This document shows positions 23,662 through 34,120 of a DNA stretch of 64,000 nt, piece by piece. The stretch's first letter is position 1; the number at the start of each line of letters is the position of its first letter. The position numbers and the translations under genes are program-made. The notes under the pieces are model-generated. The model was not told the DNA's origin. It saw only the letters and a list, made by a program, of their open reading frames with translations, and did no database searches. Source of the stretch: Cylindrobasidium torrendii FP15055 ss-10 (lineage: Eukaryota; Basidiomycota; Agaricomycetes; Agaricales; Physalacriaceae); assembly GCA_000934385.1 (NCBI GenBank), contig KN880516.1:28994-92993 (forward strand), read 5' to 3'.

Positions 23662-25366
23662 TCAGGCATAAAAACACGACCGCAAGGCGGTATGACCCTG
23701 CCCGTGCCAATCTGCGAAACATGAACCTTCATACGTCTCCTTGGTGCTCTCTTGAGTCTTCGTGCCCACAAGCATGTCGTTAAAATCGAATGCAAGCTCC
23801 ACCTCAGACGCGCTGGTACCTGTGCTCCGTCGCTGCAGAAAGCCCTCGACGATGGGTGATTTGGAGGTCCTACTCACGCGGACCCTTGCGTTAGCGTCCA
23901 GCATTGGCAGAACGGCCTTCGTGAGACCGCCAATCACCGTCAACGCCAAACACTCCTCCAGGTTGTTTATGGCTGTCTGCTGATAGACATCCATGACCTC
24001 GACCATGGAGAGACGAGGAAACTGGCTGACGCGCAACGCATTCCCGATGTCATACCAGTCGATTTGGATCAACATATACCTCGGAATCTGCTTATTGCAT
24101 AAACCAAGATGCAGAGAGCGCAGGTTCGGGCAGGACATGGCGCCGAGTAGCAGGACGGGTCGATTTGATTTATACATGCCGCCTCCTCCGGTAGGAACGT
24201 CACTGATAAGATGACTGAGGGTGAGAGCCTTCAAGGAAGAGTAATTGACGTCAGGATGATGTGTGTACAGTGTGAGCGAACGCCCAGTCCGAAAAGGAGC
24301 CTGGGAGAGCCAAATCAGTGCACAGAAACAAATGAACGCCTGAGGCTTGTACGTACAATAGTGCTCGATCCCACTTGCTCTTAAATGGAGGTCGACAAGG
24401 TTCTTGACTTCACCTATGGCGCTAAGAACCCGCCTCACCTGTCGAAAGGGCGGTAGTTCCAGCATGAGATTCAAGGGAGGCCCGCCGTCTCCACGGGCAC
24501 ATAGGTCAATGATGGGGAGATATGAATCATCAGGGGTATACGCAATATTCAGCGTTGTGACCCGTTGCAGAATTTTGCCTTTCAGCGCAATCATCGCATT
24601 TGTTCGAGCCGCAGTGTAATGGCCAGGGATGACATTGCGCTGGAAGCAAAGAATGCGTACGGATCGCAAATACGCTGCCAACGCCAGCATCTCGTAAAAG
24701 CCGACCTGGCACTCCTTCATGGTGAAGGTGGAAAGGCGCGACATTACTGTTGTAAGCGCTTGCCATGCGGCTTCCGACATATCCTGCTTCATGATTGTGG
24801 TGTTGCATAGGGCGAGAGTGTGGAGGTTGGATAGTTGCGCCAGCATCATGCAGAGGCCGTCCGTGAAAGCAGCGTCGAACGGTGCTCCATCTACAGCCAA
24901 AAGTTCATTAACATCTTCCGACCGAGTTTCTTCTTCCTCAGCTTTGCCGACCGTAGAAGCAGCGTCGGGTTGCGGAGTCCAGTGTATGTCGATACAGAGG
25001 ATATATGCGCCAAATGTGAAGTTTTCGTTGGAGACAATCTCAACGAACTTGGCCCAATCTGCGCGGCCGCGGATACGAATGGTACGGCATTTCCGAAAGT
25101 AGTGGAGGCGAGAGCGTGGGACCCATCCACGACATACTTGCGCGCAGACAATGAGGGTCTTCAGCCATTCTTTCTTCGAGCTCTCTGATATAACATCAGA
25201 AGATACTGGGCGCCCGGTCACTCTGGCCAAAAGCCCTGCCGTTTGTACTATGTATGCCGGACGATGATACCAGCGGACGAGCTTGCTGTGGAGAGCGTGT
25301 CGTAAGTTCCAGGGCAAGGCAGTCTAGGATGTGATCAAAGATTTCCGCAGGAAAAGTTGGCGACAT
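23662..25366 (-). CDS. F-box protein with helical/LRR-like body
   Basis: The long frame from about 25317 down to 23662 lacks a proper start, but the minus strand at 25366 has ATG followed by SPTFPAEIFDHILDCLALE, a clear F-box first helix. This lies in a different frame from the body (SSKKEWLKTLIVCAQVCRGW, the second half of the F-box), so an intron is needed; one reading places it from about 25275 to 25188 with a GTATCA donor. Residues CAQVCRGWVPRSRLHYF are the typical end of an F-box. The body has Leu-rich blocks (LSNLHTLALCNTTI, NLVDLHLRASGIEHY, CPNLRSLHLGLCN). It is probably an SCF adaptor. The intron ends are not certain. Confidence 0.7.
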
Positions 25367-25726
25367 GATAGTAGGTCTTCAAAAGTTCAAAAGCTCGATT
25401 GAAACAGGATTGACAGGGTCGGACCGATCAGCCGTGGCGCCGACAACTGTGATGCGCCATCAATATTCAATCACTGACCATCATCTGGGCCATGATTTGG
25501 TTTACATCCTTTACTTATTCCCGTTATCACGCCCCTTCGGTTTGATGCATCGAGTGCACAAGAGCTGGCCGACACTCAAAGTGACGGACTGGAGACGCGC
25601 GCCCAGGAGTTGTAAGTGAATTCGATGATATTTATTGATGGAACAAATCCTACTGAGTCGAAGTAGCCTGGATGTAGCTACCAAAGCACGCGAAATTGAA
25701 CACAAAGAGCGGTACGCCATTCTAGA

Positions 25727-26397
25727 TTAGTCCTCGGCTTTCCCTTCTGTCCCTGTCTGTGCAGCAAGTTTACTTTGCATAACGTTCAGCAGCATGCTCA
25801 TATTCTCCCGCTTCTTCGAAATCGTTTCGTCGAGCTTGGCAAGGTTGCCATTGAGGAATTCTACTTTGTTCGAGTAGTGGTTGCTTGCATCAGAAAGGCT
25901 CTGTTGACACAATGAGTCTGGGACTTTATCGAGGGGTGATAGAATGGATTGAAGGCAAGGATGACATCTTGACATGCGCGCACAGAATCACGAAGAGACA
26001 TGAACGCACCTTTTCGACGTAATAGCCGGTACCAACATCAACAAGAACACTGTTAGATGTTCTTATCTTGCCAGGAACATAGAGAGAGTTGGTGAGAGGT
26101 ACGAGAATAGAGTTCCCTACACGTAGAGTGAGAAAAGTGTGTTAGCATCCGATAGAGAAATACCCTTCGCGCTTGGTCGCTTCAACTCTTGTACGTTCTC
26201 AATACAAGATTTGAACTTGACTTGCGCAGCCTTTAGTTGGGCAAATGAAGTAGTAAGATGTCCTAGTTCCTAGTGCTCATATCAGGACGCGTTCAATGGT
26301 CAAGCAAAGCACACACCTCTTCGAGCTGTTTCCTGACTTCTGAGAGCTGCTGCAGGCTGAGGTCTCCAACGTTCACTTGTTGTTGTGCTTCCGACAT
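25727..26397 (-). CDS. Prefoldin subunit 5
   Basis: Alpha-class prefoldin subunit, part of the hexameric co-chaperone that passes unfolded actin and tubulin to the CCT chaperonin in the cytosol. It starts at 26397 with [20 protein letters not shown] and has several short exons: [19 protein letters not shown] (first coiled-coil helix), [17 protein letters not shown] and [13 protein letters not shown] (the beta hairpins typical of PFD5), then the second helix ending in [19 protein letters not shown]. Length is about 155 aa, as expected. It is divergently transcribed from the MYND gene at 26531 across a 133-bp shared promoter. Confidence 0.9.
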
Positions 26398-26530
26398 CGT
26401 GATGGCTATGTTTTCGTTTGGTTTCTGGGTTGGTGGGAGTGAGAGGATAGACGCGATGATGATGATGATGATGGATCGAAAACAGGCTGCGTGGTCCGGG
26501 CCGATCTCCGAACTTCATCATTCGACAGCC
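26398..26530. promoter_or_regulatory. 133-bp bidirectional promoter with trinucleotide repeat
   Basis: The ATGs of prefoldin 5 (minus) and the MYND/pRiA4 gene (plus) are separated by only 133 bp. The region holds a (GAT)n run at about 26455-26473, which may vary in length between strains and shift promoter spacing. Confidence 0.55.
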
Positions 26531-27677
26531 ATGGCACCCAAGCCTCCCATTCCCGAATATCCGTCCCCGACTACCTGCCGAGCCTTTTTCTGCGAAAAAG
26601 AGGCTACACAAGCGTGTAGTAGATGCAAAGGCGGCTCTCAAAGGTCGCGGTATTGCAGCGTCAAGTGCCAAACAGCCGTGCGTTGAAGGACTGTACGCAA
26701 CGTTGTCTGGTGGCACTCATGCTATGTATGTCAAAAGGACTGGAAGCTCCACAAGAAATACTGTGGAAAGTATGTTCAATCCTTGGTCTCCGAATGCTAC
26801 CTATGAACACCCGACTCTGCAGGACAGTGTACACGTTCAAGATTGAGCTCCTTGGTTCGAGAGACCCTGTCATTACACGTGTGGTCGACGTTCCGGCCTG
26901 GTACACCTTCCAAGAGCTTCATTTCGTTATTCAATACGCTTTCGGTCCTTGGCAGCAGGTTCATTTGCACGAGTTCAGCTACAAGACGGGTCGGCCAAAC
27001 CGCAGTGGTGGCATTTCCTTCGCCCCAGACACAAGTGTTCTTCGCATCAGGATGGATGGCGAGCAAGACGAGCTTCCCGAGTTTGCACCCAAGTCCCCCC
27101 AGATATACGAGTCGCAAATCAAGCTGTCTGATGTGTACGATGCGGAAGGAAAACATCGAGCGAAAGTGCTCAAGAATGGCGAGGTTCTGCCGTTGGAGTA
27201 TCTTTATGACTTTGGTGTAAGGATCACTTCTTCGCCATCGTCCACATGCATTAATGTGTAACGTACTTGCCAGGATAACTGGGAACACCGGTTGACATTC
27301 AAGGGAGAGCGGATGGCGTCCGCTGCCCGACCACTTTTTGCCTCGGCAGTCGGTATGTTTTGTATATGTTTTCCGAACTTCATTGTATTGAAGAGGAACT
27401 TTCAGGATATCCACCCGCAGAGGATGCAGGCGGTGTCAGTGGATGGGAGGAAGTAAAAGAAGCCTTCGCCGCCACAAATCCCACGCCCGACCAGATTAGT
27501 AGGCGCAAATGGGCCATTAGCCGCATGAACTACGAATCGAGAACTGACCCGTTAGCTGTTGGTGAGAATGTCCCGTATAGCCCATTCAACGAGGTGAATG
27601 TTACGGTCATGAACTATGACGGGCGCTGGGAGAACCACTTGGAAGGATACAAAGAGCAGCTGAAGTATTCTATGTAG
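26531..27677 (+). CDS. MYND zinc finger plus pRiA4b ORF-3-like domain protein
   Basis: Exon 1 from 26531 encodes CRAFFCEKEATQACSRC and RYCSVKCQTA. An intron (26678-26737) joins this to DWKLHKKYC, completing a MYND finger (C-C-C-C-C-C-H-C), a protein-interaction module. The next exon starts KTVYTFKIELLGSRDPVITR and includes VPAWYTFQELHFVIQYAFG, the start of a pRiA4b ORF-3-like domain (PF07929). That domain continues with YDFGDNWEH and YPPAEDAGGVSGWEE, which are its conserved marks. The domain is common in bacterial plasmid and mobile-element proteins and in mushroom genomes, and its biochemical role is not established. The acceptor before DWKLHKKYC (aaaag) is unusual but is required by frame and family match. 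End at TAG 27675-27677. Confidence 0.85.
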
Positions 27678-27850
27678 ATCGCATATGCATAGAGGTGTGC
27701 AGTCTTTCAAAGGCTTATTACAATCATATGGAGATTTTCGCCGCGCGATGAGAGTGAACGCTGTCTGGACTTGGACTTGAACGTTTGAACTCTTGAACTC
27801 TCGAGCAGGAAAAGTTGATTATCATATGTGAATACATTTGGTGGCCCATC

Positions 27851-29088
27851 CTAAGCAAATCCATCTGACACCCAGTCAAACACTTCCCTCGTCTGCTCTC
27901 CGACCTGGAATGGCTTCACCACAAAATCAAGAACGAAGTCGACGTGTACGCCATCCTTGACCACGACGAACTTGCTATTTGGATGCTTCTGTAAATGTTT
28001 GTCCCACAATATTTCGATCGCGTCTGTGGGGCATTCGTGCTCTCCCGCGCTCAAAAGCACCCTCTCTGCAACGTTCTCTAACCCATCAAACCACCCGTGC
28101 GGGGCGTGCACAGCGTCTCCAAAGGGTAGGAAGTCCTCCGATACTTCATAGAAGTACTCAGATCCCCACTTCCTGTATATTTTTGGGCTTAGCGCGTCGA
28201 CACCATCGTTGCGCTCGAACCCGTCCCGCCCAACGTCCCCGCGCAGCGACACAGAAGGAGATACAAGGAAGATCCCGCCGAATTTGATATCCGAAGGGAT
28301 TGGGTCGCACATAAGCGGTGGTAGTGGGTGGAGAATATGTGAGATGAATTGCAGCAGTAGATGCCCACCAGCAGAGTCGCCGACGAGCTGGATGTTGGAT
28401 GGATCGACGTCGAGTGATAGAATGAAATCCAGCCCATTCTTTGCATCTCTAACCTGTGTGGGGAAGTGTCCTTCAGGGCGCAGTTCTACACAGGCGCTGG
28501 CTTAGTCATCCGCTCGGATTCGGACAATGGGAAAACGCACTGTAGAGTAACATCGCCACAGAAACACTGGCCCCTCTTTCTTCTGCATGCCGCTTCATCT
28601 CGTGGATAAACGACATATTCGCTGTTGTCGGTGGGTTGATGTAGCCACCACCCGGGAAGTACAGAATGACTTTGTCTGGCTTGTCCATGGGCTTCGGTCC
28701 CAGCCAAGCTATGCAAGCATCCTCGCCGATACTATCCACAGCAAACGGTTGCCTCTCCAATGCCGTCCAGAGCTTGTACATGGTTATTGAGCGACCGCAC
28801 GCAGCCTGTATCTCGGAGTAGCTGAGCCAGTCGGTGAAAAAACGCGTCGCAGCCTCGATGGATGTGCGTCTCATGCTCTTAGCGGAGTCAGACAGACGCG
28901 AGGCGGCGAGACGGTATGCAACGTAGGATACTATCGATGGAAATTAGTGCCATCCGCGATGTGATAAGACGAGTGATAAACGCACCCAGCATCGGCGAAA
29001 GCATCGCTACCTTCAACGCAAAGAATGCTGGGCTCACATCGCCATATCTCTCCGGCTTTGGGAGATGAGAACGCGCTATGGAGGTCAT
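27851..29088 (-). CDS. Alpha/beta hydrolase fold-3 (HSL-type) esterase, tandem copy 1
   Basis: Start at 29088 (MTSIARSHLPKPERYGDVSP), then a short hydrophobic exon, an intron near 28985-28930, and the body from SYVAYRLAASRLS. The hydrolase core shows YFPGGGYINP (oxyanion loop), YxLRPEGHFPTQ, GDSAGGHLLLQ (nucleophile Ser), FDWVSDG and GVHVDFVLDF (catalytic His). It belongs to the hormone-sensitive-lipase-like hydrolases, which include fungal steryl-acetate hydrolases (Say1). The oxyanion motif is PGGG, not the canonical HGGG, in both copies here. An N-terminal hydrophobic segment suggests membrane attachment. It is a tandem duplicate of the gene at 29615-30885, with matching intron after VAMLLY. 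Confidence 0.87.
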
Positions 29089-29614
29089 GACTGCGAAGCG
29101 CTGGCAGTGGACGTGTGGAAGAGAGAAATGACCAGGTGGTTGGACGGCATCGAGAAAAAGAGTAGGAGAAAAGTAGCCGCAAAATATCATGCGGAATAGA
29201 ACTTAAGAGGAGCCACGTATCAGCAAAGGGGAGAAAAAACAACGGCGCGTCGAAGTCACCTGGCTGAGCGTTGATTTACTCAGTGTAACTGTTGATTTAC
29301 AGACTCGAGGGATCGCCAATGCAAATCGTTGGCGCTTAGCTATGAACCAATCATATCATACCATGAAACAGCGCTGTCCTGGAATAAACCTCGGACATGA
29401 TACTCTTCTTTGCGATTGCATGATATGACGGTGTTGACGAAAAATAGTAGCATAGAAATGCAGTTGTAATGGTAACTATGGCCAGGCCCCAGGGCGACCT
29501 ACATGAGAATGAGCTGGTCGTCGCAGAAGTCCATCGAAAGCTCACATCTATGAGCACGCACTGTACATGAGACCATGGACACAAGGGGCTCTGAATCTCC
29601 AGAGGTGAAAGAAG

Positions 29615-30885
29615 TTACCCCTGGGTAAACACACCGGCGACCCAGTCGAGTATATCGCGTGTTGACTGAGTAAGAACATACGGCGGAAATGCAAAGTCCA
29701 GCACGAAGTCATCGTGCACACCATCCTGGATGCGCATGAACCGTAGCTTGTCCCGAGTGAGTTGCGGTTCAAGGTGTGTGTTGTGAAATTCGACTATTGC
29801 ATCGATCAAACACTCTTTCTCCCCGGCTACCACAAGAATTTGGTCGACCACGGTAGCTAGTCCGTCAAACCATGACGCCGGTGCAAGCAGTGGGTCTGCG
29901 AAGGCGGGGATGTCGACCGGGACGTCGCCCAGATACCCGGAGCCCCATGAAAGGTAGTTTTCAGGTGAAATAAGGTCTTCGTTCCCATTACGAAGAAGAC
30001 TTGAGCATCCTGCAAGGCCAACGTATGGTGAAATAAGGACGACGCCGCGGAACTTAACCGTCGAAGGCAGGACGGGCTTGCCGATGTTTGATAAAGCGGT
30101 TGGATGAAGGATATGAGAAATAAGCTGAAGAGCGATGTGCGCGCCGGCGGAATCTCCGCATAAAATGATATCTTCTGGACTGAATCCAGCAGTGAGCAAG
30201 GCATGGAGGGTACATTCCGTTTGCAAAAGCTGACTTGGGAACCGTCCTTCGGGTCGTAGCTCTATGATAGTTTCAGTGGGAAGTCCCATGAGGTAGCAAA
30301 GAAGACGCGGACTATAAACGACCATCGCGACGCCGATATCGAGGCCCTTCTGCTTCGTGTGTTTCTTCATTTCGTGAATGCTGGCGATGTTGGTGGGTGG
30401 TATTGGATTGACAAACCCTCCTCCTGCACTGCGGTGGTAAGCATTGCAATCTACAGATAGTGGTGGCACCCACCAGGTACATATAGAATGAGTTTGCCCG
30501 GTTTGTTAGGCTTTGGTCCCAACCAAGCGATACGCGCGCCTCCACCTACCTCTTCGATACGAGGCCATTGCAGTGAAATCAAGGCCCAAATCATGTACAT
30601 TATCGTGCTGTCATTTCCAAACAATGCTTGCAGTTCGGTAAAGTGGAATCTGTCCGACATGAACCGTCCAACAGTGTGGGCAAGCACTCGCCGGGGTGCA
30701 TGTCTGTGGGTGTTGCTTGCGATTTTCGTGAAGATCTGGTATACTGATGGTGTACGTTAGGGAAAGTAAGGGGAGCTATGAAGGAAGGGTGGAGGCTTAC
30801 CGAGCACGGGAAGTAAGAGTGTCACTTTGGCGAACACGGACAGGAAGCAGGTTGGAGTGACATTGGTTTGCGATAAGCCCCCCAT
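29615..30885 (-). CDS. Alpha/beta hydrolase fold-3 (HSL-type) esterase, tandem copy 2
   Basis: The first exon (30885-30801) encodes MGGLSQTNVTPTCFLSVFAK and a hydrophobic anchor. A 57-nt intron (30744-30800) leads to VYQIFTKIASNTHRHAPRR, which parallels VSYVAYRLAASRL in copy 1. A further intron completes YVPGGGFVNP. GDSAGAHIALQL holds the nucleophile, and GVHDDFVLDF the His. As in copy 1, the codon after VAMVVY is split by an intron, restoring YKLRPEGRFPSQ. It is the same family as copy 1, with Pro instead of His in the oxyanion motif and GDSAGA rather than GDSAGG. Substrate unknown; lipid or steryl ester deacetylation is only a family-level guess. Confidence 0.86.
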
Positions 30886-32073
30886 GCACACGATATGAAG
30901 TCTGTCGGCCGAAGCAAGTCTGTATACTTTTTTTTTAATTCTCTGGTACCAAGACTCCGTGGACTTAGGATCGACGTGATAGTATGATGGTTACTGACAA
31001 TGTACTTAGTACTATTCCCACGCTATTCGATCGTATCACTGGACCCATAAGGAACAGTGAAAGACGCCCGTATACATATGTCCTCCCACGAACATTTTAT
31101 CTGTCTCCATCAGTACACATTCATCCCACAACTGAAAGACAGGGAAAAGTGGAGACCTTGTGGCCCTCGGGCGCCTGGCAGTGGCATGCCACTCATTCAG
31201 TGAACTCGGATGTCCTTTGCACAAGTGGCCATCCTTGCGGGGACAGCACCGCGATACTTGGCGCTACGGTTATGCCCGACTGTCTTTAACCTTCTTAAGT
31301 CGATGGTGTGGAGCACATTCCATGCGATAGGTAGCCATGATGCTTGAACCGCCACAACTGCGAATTCTACACCGTTTAGAGCTGCTTGGCGAGCATTCAG
31401 GGTGATGCTGCCCAGCGCTTGGTCTACCATTTGGGAGGGACATCTGCCAGGATGTCTAGCGACCCTTCTGTACAGCCCCACGGGCTGCTATCTCCCAAAT
31501 CGCAAATAGATATCGTTCACTGTCGCTGCAGCTTCAAGTTCGAGGATTGCTGTTGTATACTGACCAAATAGCTGTACATCACGCCGAATTTGACCGAGGG
31601 CAAACATGAGAGGATAAATCATTTTCTACTTCAATACTGGTGGGCACACGACCGCTTGAAGTCCACACGATTCGCCAACCAAGCAGCGCGGAATACTAGC
31701 GGAATACACCTCTGCTCAACGGGGTTTTCCGATATCAAGGGCTACATACACCCTGGCAACACAATCGTCAAACATGGTTCACGTTGGCATGCACTACTAA
31801 GCAGTAAGCGCTCACCTTCAAGTGCACACCATCATCGGGAACGCGGAGCGACCGGACTCCAGCAATCAACAATGGCACCATCGTGATTGGCTTGGGTTAG
31901 GTGTAAAGGGCCAACTTATAAAGGCCAGACGGTCGATTGTGAAGGGCATCATTATAGGACCCATCCCCCCACCGGCGAGAACACGCCCCTCACGCATCTG
32001 TCCCTTCTCGTGAGTTGGCATCTCATTGGCCTCCCATGCACAACGACTCACGAGCATTATCAGCCTCATCAAA
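30886..32073. other. 1.2-kb spacer, no gene seen
   Basis: Upstream of both the hydrolase (minus) and bZIP (plus) genes. It has a T9 run near 30930 and a TATAAA at 31917-31922 that may serve the bZIP gene. Several small open frames lack protein character. Confidence 0.45.
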
Positions 32074-32604
32074 ATGCCCTCCAACAAATCCACCAGCCCG
32101 TACATTGGCCAGGTTTGGGGCCCGCCATTCGACTCCAACTCGACTCAGGATGCCTACTGGGCAAACCTGGCGGGTCCTAGCCGGATCCTAGGAGGCGCAA
32201 CATCCTTTGCCTCGAGCGCCGAGGCTGTCATGCACATGCCAAACCTCGCTCTGTCTTCACCAAGCGCCTCCCACGCTGGTGCTAGCTTTGGCGCCTCTGG
32301 GACACAAGGGCAACTCTCACTGTCGCCTTCCTCTTCCCACTCGTCCACAGCGGCGTTGTCGACCACGGAAGTCGAAAGACGCAAACGCAATGCAGATGCT
32401 GCCAGGCGCGCGCGCCGCCGCCAAAAGGTCAAGGAAGGCGATCTTGAACGTGGGATTCACGAGCGCGAGTCTGAGCTGCAGGTGCTACGGAGGGAGACGA
32501 GAGACCTTGAGATGCATGTGAACTATCTGCGGGGCTTCGTCGACTGCCTCGAGGGCCGGTATATACCCACCGAGTCACGGCAGTGGCACTGGTCCTCATC
32601 CTAA
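32074..32604 (+). CDS. bZIP transcription factor
   Basis: Single exon, about 176 aa from ATG 32074 (MPSNKSTSPYIGQVWG). An upstream in-frame ATG at 32026 is possible. The N-terminal half is Ser/Ala-rich and disordered. The C-terminal half is a bZIP: basic region RKRNADAARRARRRQK (N-x7-R with the AAR core), then a coiled coil ERESELQVLRRETRDLEMHV in which Leu and other hydrophobic residues repeat every seven. It binds DNA as a dimer in the nucleus. The basic region resembles the Gcn4/Cpc1 group in pattern, but the sequence is not enough to call orthology. Confidence 0.85.
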   Translation: MPSNKSTSPYIGQVWGPPFDSNSTQDAYWANLAGPSRILGGATSFASSAEAVMHMPNLALSSPSASHAGASFGASGTQGQLSLSPSSSHSSTAALSTTEVERRKRNADAARRARRRQKVKEGDLERGIHERESELQVLRRETRDLEMHVNYLRGFVDCLEGRYIPTESRQWHWSSS

Positions 32605-32763
32605 AAATTATCATATTTTGCTCACTCGCAAGCCGGCCTTGTGATGGATAATCAACCTGTAGATTAGAATACGGACCACAGGTATAATAATTAGAACACT
32701 TTATATAAATACTTACAGCCACCATACTACATATTCTCATGGTGCCGATGTATAATCCAACTT

Positions 32764-33780
32764 CTATGAACTATCTTGGAGGAGCTCGAAGCGCGAGCGA
32801 GCCATACGGATGTTGAGTCTGAGTGCCGCTGTTTGCACCAGGGGATCGTGTGCGACGACCAACACGTAGGTATTCCGCGTCATCTCGTCTAGCACGGCGG
32901 TGAAATCTGGCAGCTCGACCTCTAGTGCGCAGAACTCTTCACGTGCGCGGGCACAAGATTGCTTGAAGGCCTTGATGAGGTCCGAGGTGCGCTCGTAGCG
33001 AGTGGCCATCATCCCCAGATCGTCCGTGCCATCGTCGGACTGTGATGAGGTTGCAATGACCAGGAATGTAGTCCTTTCGAAGAGAACAACCTCTGTTGCA
33101 CAGCATATTCCCGCGAAAGTCTTGAGATGTTTCGTCAATACGGCGGCGTTGGGAATGAGGGTGTGTACAATGCTGGACCATGCCTGTCATAGAGGGTTAG
33201 CTGCATCCTAGCGGTATGCAGGGGGAGAAGCATGTACCTTGTACAAGGATTCATCGTAGATACTGGTCGGAAACACAGTTGCCTCTTTAGCGCCAGTGGC
33301 CGCAAGGAGCTCCTTGCGTTTCTTCTCAAACACCTCGCTGTCCCCGCGGACAAGATCCATCTTGTGTACGAGCAGGAAGACAGAGGCATCTTTGCTGTAC
33401 GATATGAGGCCGTCCAGGCAGTCCGTGTAGTACTCGAGGTCCTTGCTCATCTCTCTTGACTCGACGTCGAATACATAGATCAGCACGCCCACATGCTGGA
33501 AGATGGTCGAGCGCTGGGTGGTGAGATAGGTGTCCATAAACGCGTCTTGGCCGCCACAGTCCCAAAGATTCAAAATGAGGTCGCCCAGGAAACGGACGTG
33601 GTTCTGCTCGACGTCGATGGTCGCGCCGAGTCTGGCGGTCATCGAGGCGGGATTGTTGGAGAAGATCAAAGAGCGCATTGATGTCTTGCCGCTCCCCGAC
33701 GCGCCCATGAGCAACACCTGCGCGACGTGTCAGTTGAATTGGCGCACATCCCGACGTTTTTGACGCGCCTTCTTCTTCAT
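32764..33780 (-). CDS. GTR1: Rag-family GTPase Gtr1 (RagA/B type)
   Basis: The protein begins [20 protein letters not shown], as Gtr1/RagA does. That reading needs exon 1 (33780-33769, ATG AAG AAG AAG) joined to 33717 through a 51-nt intron with a GC donor and CAG acceptor (33718-33768). Motifs: P-loop GASGSGKT, G3 [15 protein letters not shown]4 HKMD; the C-terminal half ([34 protein letters not shown]) is the roadblock domain. A further intron follows ESLYK near 33238. Gtr1 pairs with Gtr2 on the vacuole and passes amino-acid sufficiency to TORC1. Length, about 310 aa, fits. The trinucleotide run (CGT)n lies just upstream at about 33781-33800. Confidence 0.92.
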
Positions 33781-34120
33781 CGTCGTCGTCGTCGTCGTCT
33801 ATCGCCGCATCCGGTCTAGATGATCGTGGTTTACAGCAAAGATGTGTGACGTCACGCCGAGTCGCCCACCCCGAGTGTGGCGGCGCTGCACGCTTTATAA
33901 TTTCATTGCGTCGAACATTATCATTGAAAAATTACGAGGCTTCACTATTCTCTACTCGAAGGACGTTACACAACATCCCGAAGTTGTCTTGTGTAACTCA
34001 GTCGGTGTCTAGAGGTGGAGGCCCATTTTGTTCCCGGTGTACATCTATACACAAACTCATACACATTATACAGAGCCCGTCCCTTGCTATTCATCGAAGT
34101 CACCATCGCTGTCGAGCACT

